NCBI RefSeq assembly: GCF_007991175.1
Contig: NZ_BJXV01000003.1
Coordinates: 83,578-147,577, forward strand
From: Halovibrio variabilis
Lineage (GTDB): Bacteria > Pseudomonadota > Gammaproteobacteria > Pseudomonadales > Halomonadaceae
DNA length: 64,000 nt
Direction of reading: 5' to 3'
The notes under the pieces are model-generated. The model was not told where the DNA came from and made no database searches. It was given only the letters and a program-made list of their open reading frames with translations. Shown here piece by piece: positions 54,893 to 62,673 of the stretch (its first letter is position 1; each line of letters begins with the position of its first letter). The translations under genes were made by a program, and so were the position numbers.

Positions 54893-56140
54893 ATGATCGC
54901 CACCGCTCGTACTGTTTTTCGGCCGCTTCTACGGCTGGGCCTAATACCGCAGATTTTAATCGGTATCGTTGCCGGGGTATTGCTCGCCCTGTTCACGCCG
55001 GACATTGCTAGCGATGTAGCCCTGCTGGGCCAGCTTTTTATCGCCGCTTTGCAGGCGGTAGCGCCCATTTTAGTGTTTGTGCTGGTGGCCGCCGCGATTT
55101 CTGCTCATCAAAAAGGTCAGCCGACCCACATTCGCCCGGTGCTAGCACTGTACGTGGTGGGTACATTGATCGCCGCACTGATTGCGGTAGCGGCCAGCTT
55201 TGTATTCCCCACCGAGCTTTCATTGAATGCAGGCCAAGTTGACGGCAACCCGCCAGGGGATATTTTTAGCGTTCTGCGCGACCTGCTGCTGAATGCGGTG
55301 GCCAACCCGATTAGCGCGCTGATGGAGGCAAACTTTATTGCTATCCTGGCTTGGGCCATCGGCCTGGGTTTGGCGCTGCGCCAAGCCAGCGAGACTACCC
55401 GCCAAGCGTTGAGCGATTTATCCACGGCGGTCACACGCATCGTCACGCTGGTGATTCGTTTAGCGCCGCTGGGTATCTTTGGCTTGGTGGCAGGCACGCT
55501 GGCAGAATCCGGCGTTGAATCGCTGCTTAACTATGCCCAGCTGTTGGCAGTGATTGTGGGCTGTATGGTGTTTGTCGCGCTGGTGAGCAATCCGCTGTTG
55601 GTCTACTTTACTACCCGCCAGAACCCTTATCCGCTCGTTTTCGCCTGCCTGCGTGGTAGCGCGATTACGGCCTTTTTCACGCGTAGCTCGGCGGCGAATA
55701 TCCCAGTCAACCTTGAGCTGTGCCGCCGCCTAGAGCTCGACCCTGATACCTACGCTATCTCAATTCCACTGGGCGCGACGATCAATATGTGCGGCGCGGC
55801 CATTACCATTACCGTGATCACCCTGGCGACTACGCATACGCTGGGCATTAGCGTTGATTTTGCCACGGCGCTGCTACTGTGCGTGGTATCAGCGCTGGCA
55901 GCCTGCGGCGTTTCCGGCGTGGCGGGCGGCTCGCTAATGCTGATTCCCATGGCCGCTAACCTGTTCGGCATCCCCACGGAAGTGGCCATGCAGGCGGTGG
56001 CGATTGGCTTTGTGATTAGCGTGGTGCAGGACGCCACTGAAACCGCGCTCAACTCCTCGACCGACGTGCTCTTTACCGCAGCGGCCTGCCGCTCCAAGAA
56101 AGCGAGCAACTCACCCTCCCCGGTCAGTAATGCCCCATGA
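54893..56140 (+). CDS. sstT: Serine/threonine:Na+ symporter
   Basis: 415 residues from the ATG at 54893 (GAGAG seven bases upstream); the frame is open 17 codons earlier. A dicarboxylate/amino-acid:cation symporter fold with [20 protein letters not shown] (the serine-rich re-entrant loop) and [20 protein letters not shown] (ion/substrate helix). The start [19 protein letters not shown] and the overall pattern match SstT, which takes up serine and threonine with Na+. It is convergent with the MFS gene, 28 bp apart. Confidence 0.92.
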   Translation: MIATARTVFRPLLRLGLIPQILIGIVAGVLLALFTPDIASDVALLGQLFIAALQAVAPILVFVLVAAAISAHQKGQPTHIRPVLALYVVGTLIAALIAVAASFVFPTELSLNAGQVDGNPPGDIFSVLRDLLLNAVANPISALMEANFIAILAWAIGLGLALRQASETTRQALSDLSTAVTRIVTLVIRLAPLGIFGLVAGTLAESGVESLLNYAQLLAVIVGCMVFVALVSNPLLVYFTTRQNPYPLVFACLRGSAITAFFTRSSAANIPVNLELCRRLELDPDTYAISIPLGATINMCGAAITITVITLATTHTLGISVDFATALLLCVVSALAACGVSGVAGGSLMLIPMAANLFGIPTEVAMQAVAIGFVISVVQDATETALNSSTDVLFTAAACRSKKASNSPSPVSNAP

Positions 56141-56168
56141 GGACTCCCCAGCGCGCCCTGAACTCAAC

Positions 56169-57473
56169 TCAACCACTGGCTGGTTTGAGAAGGCGCGTTA
56201 AACGCTCGCGTTCGTCCTTTTCGTAAAAGCTTGGATCATCGAAAAGATCGCGCTGGGTATCATCAAAGATCATTTCCAACGCCCCTGCACCACTTTGGAC
56301 CATTGGCTCAAAGTGGGCGGTGTGGGTGATCAAGGCCGTGACATGGCGGCGACGGTAAATTGCGTAAGCGCCTAATACGGTAAACACGCAGGCGATGTAA
56401 ATCGGCAGGCCGTGGCCACCTACCGCCGTCATCAGTGACCCCGCCGCTATCGGTGCCACTGCACAACCGGCGCCATGCATGACCAGCATATCCGCCGAGC
56501 CGGAGACGATTTCATCCGGGTGAAGCTGATCGATCAGCTGTGCCACGGCCAGCGGGTAGAGCGAAAACGCCAAACCGCCCCAAATAAAATACAGCCCCAA
56601 GAGTGTTTCATGGCTGGGTGCAAAGGGCATGGCGGCGGCAATAAGTGCCGCCAAAAAGACCACCCAGGTCATTACTCTAGGGCGGTCGTGATTATCGGAG
56701 AAACGCCCGATAGGTATCTGCAGCAGCGCGCCGCCGATAATCGCCACGCTCATCACCAAGCCAACACCGCCGATATCAAAGCCCAGCTGCGTGGCGTAGA
56801 CCGGGGTCATCGACCAGAACGCACCCATCGCCAACCCCGATAACGCAGCGGAGGCGACCGCCAGTGGGGCAAAACCCAGCAGCGATCGCAGGCTACTTTT
56901 AGGCCGTTCCGGCAATTTAGGCTGCACGCGGCGGGTTAAGGTGATGGGTAACAGCGCCCAACTGATTAAAATGGCAATCACCACAAACAGTAAAAAACCC
57001 TGCGGCGAGGAAAGCCGCAGTAGCTGTTGGGCCGTCGCCAAGGCACCCAAATTAACGACCATATAGACGGCAAAGATTCGCCCCCGCTCATGGCTAGCGG
57101 CTTGGCTATTCAACCAGCTTTCGATCACGGTAATTAAGGTGATAAACGAAAGCCCGTAAACCACCCGCAACGGCAGCCATACCCACGGATTGATAAACAC
57201 CAGATGCAACAGCGCCACCGATGCACAAATAGACGCGCAGAAGCCAAAGGTGCGGATATGCCCCATGCGCCGAATTAACCGCCCGCTCACCCAGGTACCG
57301 CAGATAAAACCGACAAAGTAGCCGGACATAATCATCCCCAGTACCGCGCTGGAGAACCCCTCCCCTGTGCCGCGCAGGGTTAGCAGCGTATTCAGCAAGC
57401 CATTGCCCAGCAGCAACAGCGCTACGCTCCATAGAATCGACTTAACCGGCTTAAGCATTGCCAATGAACGCAT
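56169..57473 (-). CDS. MFS transporter (YcaD-like)
   Basis: 434 residues from the ATG at 57473, which has GAGGAA five bases upstream. Twelve hydrophobic segments; the motif between TM2 and TM3 is GTWVSGRLIRRMGHIRTFGF and the matching loop in the second half is GRFSDNHDRPRVM. The pattern resembles YcaD-type transporters of unknown substrate. A charged C-terminal tail of about 40 residues (IFDDTQRDLFDDPSFYEKDE) is unusual and may be regulatory. It is divergent from the Xre-cupin regulator. Confidence 0.85.
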   Translation of the reverse strand: MRSLAMLKPVKSILWSVALLLLGNGLLNTLLTLRGTGEGFSSAVLGMIMSGYFVGFICGTWVSGRLIRRMGHIRTFGFCASICASVALLHLVFINPWVWLPLRVVYGLSFITLITVIESWLNSQAASHERGRIFAVYMVVNLGALATAQQLLRLSSPQGFLLFVVIAILISWALLPITLTRRVQPKLPERPKSSLRSLLGFAPLAVASAALSGLAMGAFWSMTPVYATQLGFDIGGVGLVMSVAIIGGALLQIPIGRFSDNHDRPRVMTWVVFLAALIAAAMPFAPSHETLLGLYFIWGGLAFSLYPLAVAQLIDQLHPDEIVSGSADMLVMHGAGCAVAPIAAGSLMTAVGGHGLPIYIACVFTVLGAYAIYRRRHVTALITHTAHFEPMVQSGAGALEMIFDDTQRDLFDDPSFYEKDERERLTRLLKPASG

Positions 57474-57584
57474 TGTGCTTCCTCGCAACAGAGCACCTTC
57501 CACCCATGCCCTAAGCTAAATACCTAAAGCTGATGCATAAAGGGTGCCACTCCCGCGCAACGCTGTTGTTACCGAGCGAGACCA

Positions 57585-57616
57585 TTGACAGGCTAACGTT
57601 CTTTATATAGAACGTT
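57585..57616. promoter_or_regulatory. Promoter and operator-like dyad between MFS and Xre-cupin genes
   Basis: TTGACA (57585-57590) is a consensus -35 box for the rightward operon; TATAGA (57606-57611) could be its -10 at 15-bp spacing. Overlapping the -10 is a perfect inverted repeat AACGTTCT-N6-AGAACGTT (57595-57602 and 57609-57616), a good operator for the adjacent dimeric regulator. The same spacer serves the divergent MFS gene. Confidence 0.6.
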
Positions 57617-57644
57617 CCATATAAGGGACAGTGGACGACACATT

Positions 57645-58178
57645 ATGATGGATAAGCTTTCACGCAATACGCTAGGGCAGCATCTGCAAGCACTTCGTCA
57701 GGAGCGGGGCTGGTCGCTCTCGCAACTGGCAACGGCGGCGGGTATTGCCAAATCAAACCTTTCCCGCCTGGAACAAGGCAACGGCAACCCGACCCTGGAC
57801 ACCATCTGGCGGCTGGCGGTGCAGCTCAACACCCCCTTTGGCACCTTGGTGGCGCCGATCAGCGAACCCCTGGGCGAAGACGGTGTGCAAGTGCGCTTAA
57901 TTGACCAAGGCAAGGGTTTCCCCCAGGTAGACGCTTACTGGATGCGCTGCGCGCCGCATACATTGCGCCATGCCGAAGCCCATACCACCGGCACGCGCGA
58001 ATCGCTCACGCTGATTAGTGGCTGGCTGGAGGCGGGGCCAGAAGGCGCCACCACAACGCTTACGCCCGGCGATACCGTAACCTTCCCCGCCGACCAGCCA
58101 CACCTTTATCGCACCCAAACAGCGGAGGCCATGGTAATAATGACCATTACCTACGGTGAAAACGGGGTAACGCCATGA
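57645..58178 (+). CDS. Xre-family regulator with C-terminal cupin domain
   Basis: 177 residues. Helix-turn-helix of Xre type at about 10-66 (LGQHLQALRQERGWSLSQLA; IAKSNLSRLEQGNGNPTLDT), then a small cupin domain (about 100-175, TLTPGDTVTFPADQPHLYRT). Such regulators control nearby transporter or catabolic genes, the cupin probably sensing a ligand. Its stop overlaps the azlC start by 4 bp, so it is co-transcribed with azlCD and likely controls them. The ATG is doubled (57645, 57648). Confidence 0.93.
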   Translation: MMDKLSRNTLGQHLQALRQERGWSLSQLATAAGIAKSNLSRLEQGNGNPTLDTIWRLAVQLNTPFGTLVAPISEPLGEDGVQVRLIDQGKGFPQVDAYWMRCAPHTLRHAEAHTTGTRESLTLISGWLEAGPEGATTTLTPGDTVTFPADQPHLYRTQTAEAMVIMTITYGENGVTP

Positions 58179-58915
58179 ACCAGCTAGCTCACCACTCCCC
58201 AGGCCAGAGCGCGCTACAGGGTGTCCGAGAGGCTATCCCACTATTGGGCGGCTACATTCCAGTAGCGCTGTCGTTTGGCCTGGTGGCCACCCAGGCAGGC
58301 TTTAGCACCCTGGAGGCCACGGCTATTTCAGCGCTGATTTACGCCGGTGCCTCTCAGTTTCTGTTTGTGGGCATGATCGCCACCGGCGCACCGCTGTGGC
58401 TGGTGGTGTTGATGACGCTGCTGATTAACATCCGCCATGTGGTGTATGGCCCTAATCTAGCCGCGCTACTGCCGCGCAGCCGCCACTGGCCTTGGCTGAT
58501 GCACGGCCTCACCGATCAGGTGTTTGCCCTGGCCTTAACCCGGCTGCCTCAACTGCCCGAGGCAAAGCGCTTTAGTTGGTTTGTCGGTGCATCGCTACTG
58601 GCTTGGGGCGCCTGGATCATCGGTACCGCGGTGGGGGCTACCGCAGGGGAAGCCTTTACCGCCCGCTGGCCGCTGCTGGGTGAGATTATGCCCTTCGCCC
58701 TGCCCGCGCTGTTTCTGACCATGGTAGCACCGCGCTTTACTGATAAGCGGTGGGCAGTCGCCATGGGCTGCACCATTCTAGCGGCCCTCTGTTTAACCCT
58801 GGTTGGCTGGAGTAATGTGGCGATTCCCCTAGCCGCCGCCTGCGGCGCGCTATGCTTCTATTCCATGAAATTCTATATGGTGAAAGTCGACACCCGCAGG
58901 AGGCGTGAATCATGA
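58175..58915 (+). CDS. azlC: AzlC-family branched-chain amino acid exporter, large subunit
   Basis: 246 residues with about five to six hydrophobic segments. LLGGYIPVALSFGLVATQAG and ALIYAGASQFLFVGMIATGA, then NIRHVVYGPNLAALLPR are typical AzlC motifs. AzlC with AzlD exports branched-chain amino acids or analogues from the cytoplasm. It overlaps the regulator before it and azlD after it, each by 4 bp. Confidence 0.93.
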   Translation: MNQLAHHSPGQSALQGVREAIPLLGGYIPVALSFGLVATQAGFSTLEATAISALIYAGASQFLFVGMIATGAPLWLVVLMTLLINIRHVVYGPNLAALLPRSRHWPWLMHGLTDQVFALALTRLPQLPEAKRFSWFVGASLLAWGAWIIGTAVGATAGEAFTARWPLLGEIMPFALPALFLTMVAPRFTDKRWAVAMGCTILAALCLTLVGWSNVAIPLAAACGALCFYSMKFYMVKVDTRRRRES

Positions 58916-59247
58916 GCACCGCACTTTGGCTAGCCGTTGCAGTTTCGGCCCTTGGCACGCTGCTGATGCGCGTCGTGCCGTTTTTATGGATGCAGCGCCG
59001 GCTCAACAGCGCTAGCGGCCTTAATAACATGCCCGAGTGGCTGGGCATTCTCGGCCCGCTGATGATTGCCGCGGTGCTGGGGGTATCCATTGTGCCGGTT
59101 AACCCCAGCGCCGTTTCCTGGACCGCCACCGCCATCGGGCTTGCCGTCACGCTACTGGTGTGGTCACGGGTGCGCTCATTGGGCTGGCCGGTCGCGGCCG
59201 GTGTTGCGGTGTTTGGCGTGGTGGAGGTCGCGGCCCTCCTTTGGTAA
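58912..59247 (+). CDS. azlD: AzlD-family branched-chain amino acid exporter, small subunit
   Basis: 111 residues with four hydrophobic segments. ALGTLLMRVVPFLWMQRRLN and LGILGPLMIAAVLGVSIVPV are typical of AzlD. It is the small partner of AzlC. Its ATG overlaps the azlC stop by 4 bp. It is the last intact gene before the decayed region. Confidence 0.9.
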   Translation: MSTALWLAVAVSALGTLLMRVVPFLWMQRRLNSASGLNNMPEWLGILGPLMIAAVLGVSIVPVNPSAVSWTATAIGLAVTLLVWSRVRSLGWPVAAGVAVFGVVEVAALLW

Positions 59248-59310
59248 TGCTTTGCATTAGCTTTTAGGCCATGCCAATCGTAAAGTGACGCTGTGGCAGC
59301 GTGTGGCGGC

Positions 59311-59454
59311 CACCACGATGGCCGTATCGTCACCAGCGGAGCGCCTAGCGAGGTCTTTACCGCGCCTAATCTCAAGCGCGTGTTCGACCTGGACGCTCAT
59401 GTCATCCACGACCCCGAAAGCGGCAGCCCGATTTGCGTACCGCGTAAGATGTAA
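59311..59454 (+). pseudogene. Remnant of an iron-siderophore ABC ATPase C-terminus (FecE/FhuC-like)
   Basis: In the frame of base 59311, about 48 codons read as the end of a siderophore-uptake ATPase: DGRIVTSGAPSEVFTAPNLK followed by RVFDLDAHVIHDPESGSPIC and a stop at 59452. There is no start and no Walker or signature motif, so only the C-terminal tail remains. Upstream codons do not continue the family, so the break lies near 59311. Confidence 0.7.
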
Positions 59455-59487
59455 CTATCCACTTCTGTGTTGTCAGCAACACTGGTA

Positions 59488-59742
59488 TCAACGGTGCTGC
59501 CCACACCGCACGCCGCCTAATAGCACCCAGCGTTCATCAATGCGCAACTGGTTCTGGGCATAAAGGCCGGTCTGCTCTTTATCAATTTCGCGGGTAAGTA
59601 GGTCATCCGCGCCCAGCAGTAAGGTGTTCTCGGTACGTTCCGTGCACCAAGTACCCACCACACGATTATCTACTGTCCAGCTGTCGATGGTGCCATCGCG
59701 CTCTTTATACAGACCCACTAAGCGGTTGTTCCATGCAGCCAA
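59488..59742 (-). pseudogene. Remnant of a TonB-dependent siderophore receptor
   Basis: An 84-codon leftward frame reads like an internal beta-barrel part of a TonB-dependent siderophore receptor: TENTLLLGADDLLTREIDKE, then QTGLYAQNQLRIDERWVLLG. It lacks the plug domain and most of the barrel, and the frame stops soon after the second motif. It faces the ATPase remnant and probably comes from the same lost uptake locus. Confidence 0.65.
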
Positions 59743-59776
59743 GGCTTTCCCATGTCAAGCCGACAGCGTCTGGCTC

Positions 59777-60907
59777 TCAGTCTTCCAACGCCCTCAGGCG
59801 CATCACCTTTCCATCCGGCTCGTCAGTCGCTACGTAGACCCATCCCTCCGGGCCTTGCTCGACATCGCGAATTCGCGCGCCTAGCGGGATGCGTTCATCA
59901 TTGGCCACCTCCTCGCCATCGAGGGTGATGCGCACCAAACCCTGCTCCGTGAGACCACCGATCAGTATGTCGCCCTGCCAATCGGCAAACTTGTCGCCAG
60001 TATAGAAGATCATGCCGGACGGCGAGATCACGGGGGTCCACTGCTTGACCGCATTTGCATACTCGCCGTTTGCGGAAGGATCGGGAATCTCCTCACCGCT
60101 GTAGTGTTTGCCCCAGCTAACCTCGGGCCAGCCATAGTTCTTACCGGCCTGGGGACGGTTGAGCTCGTCACCGCCCAGCGGCCCCATTTCGGCGACCCAC
60201 AGCTCGCCCGTATCGGGGTGGATGGCGGCACTTTCAATGTTGCGATGACCGTAGGACCAGATCTCATCGCGGGCATCGTCCTGATCGATGAAGGGGTTGT
60301 CCGCGGCTGCCGAACCGTCATGATTGAGGTGAACGATGGTGCCCAAGTGGTTGGCCAGGTCTTGGGCCGGATCGAACAGGAAGCGCTCGCCCAAGGTGAA
60401 GAAGAGCGTATCCTCGCCGGTAAAGACGATGCGCCCTCCGAAGTGGTTCTCTTCGTCGACCTTGGGCTCCTGGCGGAAGAGCACCTCGAAGCCTTCAAGT
60501 CGGCCTTCTTCGAGGCGGCCGCGACCGAGCGCGGTGGACGCCCCCTCCTCGCCGGGTTCAGCGAAGGTGAGATAGACCCAGCGGTTCGAGGCGAAATCTG
60601 GATGCAGCGCGACATCAAGCAGACCGCCCTGGCCCCGATTGAAGACATCTGGCACCCCTTCGATCGGATCGGAGAGCGTCTCGTCCTTCGAAAGGATGCG
60701 CAGACGCCCCTCGCGCTCGGTAATCAGCATGCGTCCGTCGGGCAGAAAAGCCATGCCCCAAGGGTGCACAAGACCGTCCACGACAGTTTCGACGGCAATC
60801 GCGCCGACCTCGGTCTGCACGGATTCACCCGGCTGCGCCAAGGCAAGCGGGGACGTCAGCATGGCGGTAGCGGCAAGACCCATGGCCGCGTGGGCGTAGT
60901 GTTTCAT
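59777..60907 (-). CDS. PQQ-type sugar (aldose) dehydrogenase family protein, exported
   Basis: 376 residues from the ATG at 60907 with GGAG 10 bases upstream. A signal peptide ends at ALAQPGE (about residue 25), so it is periplasmic. The six-bladed propeller of soluble glucose/aldose dehydrogenases is seen: DGLVHPWGMAFLPDGRMLIT, ENHFGGRIVFTGED, SYGHRNIESAA, AEMGPLGGDELN and GKNYGWPEVSWG. It should oxidise aldoses with PQQ. GHRNIES replaces the usual GHRNPQG and TLGER the usual TLGDR, so cofactor use is not certain. Its start lies inside the end of the next upstream frame. Confidence 0.88.
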   Translation of the reverse strand: MKHYAHAAMGLAATAMLTSPLALAQPGESVQTEVGAIAVETVVDGLVHPWGMAFLPDGRMLITEREGRLRILSKDETLSDPIEGVPDVFNRGQGGLLDVALHPDFASNRWVYLTFAEPGEEGASTALGRGRLEEGRLEGFEVLFRQEPKVDEENHFGGRIVFTGEDTLFFTLGERFLFDPAQDLANHLGTIVHLNHDGSAAADNPFIDQDDARDEIWSYGHRNIESAAIHPDTGELWVAEMGPLGGDELNRPQAGKNYGWPEVSWGKHYSGEEIPDPSANGEYANAVKQWTPVISPSGMIFYTGDKFADWQGDILIGGLTEQGLVRITLDGEEVANDERIPLGARIRDVEQGPEGWVYVATDEPDGKVMRLRALED

Positions 60908-61277
60908 GGTAAACAATCTCCGTAATGGTGATTTTTACAAGTGTCTCCTGGTCTGCCTTACGTAGAGGGAGGCTCCGCTTCCGGTGCAGGCAACGGCCGT
61001 TTGGTGTGCCCTCTCGTTGTCGATGTGGACCTCCTTGCCGGGTAAGTACGCCGCTGATGGCAGCCCAGAGAATCCGCTTCCAGACCGGGGGCGTCGTGAT
61101 TGGGTCGCGGAGAATAAAGGTCAGACTGGAGAGCAGCAGCGCCAGCAGCATGTCGAGCTCGGAGAGCCGACGGATGCCCTTGTGCACCCCGATGGCGATG
61201 GCCGAACCGTAGAAAGCCATCGAATTGAGGGGATCCTGCTGAGGTTGGGACGGAGAAACGTCGGGGGCATACGCCAT
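60825..61277 (-). CDS. Small membrane protein, possibly frameshifted
   Basis: The ATG at 61277 has AAGGAG six bases upstream. The first 80 residues look real: a hydrophilic start, MAFYGSAIAIGVHKGIRRLS, then a hydrophobic helix LDMLLALLLSSLTFILRDP and a short amphipathic end. The last 70 codons are basic and low in sense, and they overlap the dehydrogenase gene by 83 bp. In another frame the same DNA ends in RPLPAPEAEPPST and a stop near 60960, a more natural end. A frameshift around 61020-61040 is therefore likely. Function unknown. Confidence 0.45.
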   Translation of the reverse strand: MAYAPDVSPSQPQQDPLNSMAFYGSAIAIGVHKGIRRLSELDMLLALLLSSLTFILRDPITTPPVWKRILWAAISGVLTRQGGPHRQREGTPNGRCLHRKRSLPLRKADQETLVKITITEIVYHETLRPRGHGSCRYRHADVPACLGAAG

Positions 61278-61667
61278 GCTACACTCCTTGTAGAAAATGA
61301 AGATGCCTTAAGATTTAGTGCCGCTACACGAACACCGTCTTACCTTATCAATACTCCATCTCGGCGAGGGATCAGCGCTGCCTTAGCAAGCGATACCTGC
61401 GGACCGTGCAAGCCTACGCTTATAACTCATACCTCATGAGGATAGGCGGGGAAATCGAAGCTGTCCAAGGAATGAAAAAGATAGATGAGCCTGCCCCAAG
61501 CATCATCATTGGCCTAGAGCTGCTGACACAGCGCGCAAAATGCAAAAGGTGCTGAAGGAGAAAGAGAGTGAATGTGTGACGGCAACGTTGCTGCGTGTTA
61601 GCAACCTAATCTCAATTATAAACTTAAGGAAAATAAAACTTGGAAGGGGGTGACTGCCAGTTTCTGA
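61278..61667. other. Intergenic region without recognised genes
   Basis: About 390 bp. I see no supported gene. It becomes A+T-rich to the right (61560-61650), unlike the genes on the left, in keeping with an island boundary at the tRNA-like fragment. Confidence 0.4.
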
Positions 61668-61717
61668 TGGTGGGCCCAGTAGGATTTGAACCTACGATCA
61701 AGGGATTTTGAGTGCCA
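61668..61717 (-). tRNA. Truncated tRNA 3' half, possible attachment site
   Basis: Read leftward: anticodon loop CTCAAAA (in 61701-61717), 5-base variable loop TGATC, T arm GTAGG-TTCAAAT-CCTAC (61679-61695), acceptor strand TGGGCCC, discriminator A and CCA (61668-61670). The 5' anticodon stem no longer pairs (TGGCA against TCCCT) and no D arm or matching 5' acceptor strand is found, so it is not a working tRNA. The short variable loop fits a class I tRNA, perhaps Met/Ile2-like with one change in the anticodon loop. Such 3' halves are left by integrase-driven insertion. Confidence 0.65.
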
Positions 61718-61929
61718 TTTTGCTAACCTAAGGATCGCGTCTGCCATGCGGCCTTTCAGTAAAAACATAGACTTAGACTTCTCCATTATTCACAGGGGCT
61801 ACATCGGTTACGTTCAATCAGCAACCAAGCCAGTTAGGCGGCCTCCTCCCCCTGGTTCACGCTCGCTGTGCGAAGAAAGCGCTGGTCACGGCGTAATGGC
61901 TATATCCGAGACTAAGGGCATGCCCATGT

Positions 61930-62216
61930 CTAGCATCCTCCCCTGAGGGTCTTTTCCACTTCCTGGGATACTACCTTGCCGGCCTCTATTACCAAGCGCA
62001 GGTACTCGACGTTGTCTGGGAAGAACCGGATATTGACGTGCCTACCCATCGGCTTTGTCGACGCCAGCAGCCGACCCGAGACCCAGTCGGCTAGCACCGG
62101 GCCCTACGGAAGTTGGCGCTTGCCCCGAAGGGCCGTCAGGTAGAACTGTCCTTTGATCACCTCAGACGGTGTCACCACTTTCAAGTCCAGCACGCCACCC
62201 GAGCCACGTTTTTTAA
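61930..62216 (-). pseudogene. Unrecognised interrupted reading frame
   Basis: A leftward frame has protein-like sequence broken by one in-frame stop near 62104: before it VLDLKVVTPSEVIKGQFYLT, after it VLADWVSGRLLASTKPMGRH and NIRFFPDNVEYLRLVIEAGK, ending at 61930. The family was not recognised; a tail of an oxidoreductase or island protein is possible. There is no start codon with a ribosome site. Confidence 0.3.
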
Positions 62217-62324
62217 CGGGGTCGACCTCCAAAAAACCAACGGCTGCGCCCCTGGTACCCAGGCTGAGTATAGGCCGCCTGCGGGCGGGTTTCTGTACCT
62301 ACAAGCGGGTGCCAACCCATAAAG

Positions 62325-62637
62325 GTTTTTTAGTATAACCCGCTCTTCTGAAAAGCGTTTTAGTTCAGCCTTCAAACGACGGTTTTCAGCTTGGAGATCA
62401 TCATCTTCTTGCCGTTGTTCTACATGCTTATCGTAGCGCTTGATCCAGTGGTGCAAGCTGTGGCCTGACACGCCTAAACGTTCAGCGACCTTGGCAACGC
62501 GATGGCCGCGCTCTACCACCTGTTTAACTTAACAGCTTCGATTTTGAATTTTTCAGTGTAACGGGGACGGCTCATGGATCCTCCTAGACACCTTTAGTAT
62601 AAGGCCTGGAGATGTCTAGGAAACCTGGGGCGATTCA
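62325..62637 (-). mobile_element. IS3-family element, 5' end with broken orfA
   Basis: The element end is at 62637, reading leftward TGAATCGCCCCAGGTTTCCT, an IS3-type terminus starting with TG. The orfA start MSRPRYTEKFKIEAVK (ATG at 62575) is followed by a 5-base insertion (TTAAA) that shifts frame, then VVERGHRVAKVAERLGVSGH, SLHHWIKRYDK and the leucine-zipper part LQAENRRLKAELKRFSEERV. Similarity stops near 62325, so orfB and the other end are missing. Confidence 0.75.
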
Positions 62638-62673
62638 TAGAACAAGGAACCTAGCTGTAGCAATTATGGCCTG

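Noticed and set aside
60104..60925. A 273-codon rightward frame opposite the sugar dehydrogenase
   Set aside because: It is antisense to a gene with clear family motifs; long open antisense frames are expected in G+C-rich genes, and no domain is recognisable.
61668..61753. A complete, working tRNA gene
   Set aside because: No D arm or 5' acceptor strand that pairs with TGGGCCC is found within 76 bases, and the anticodon stem is broken.
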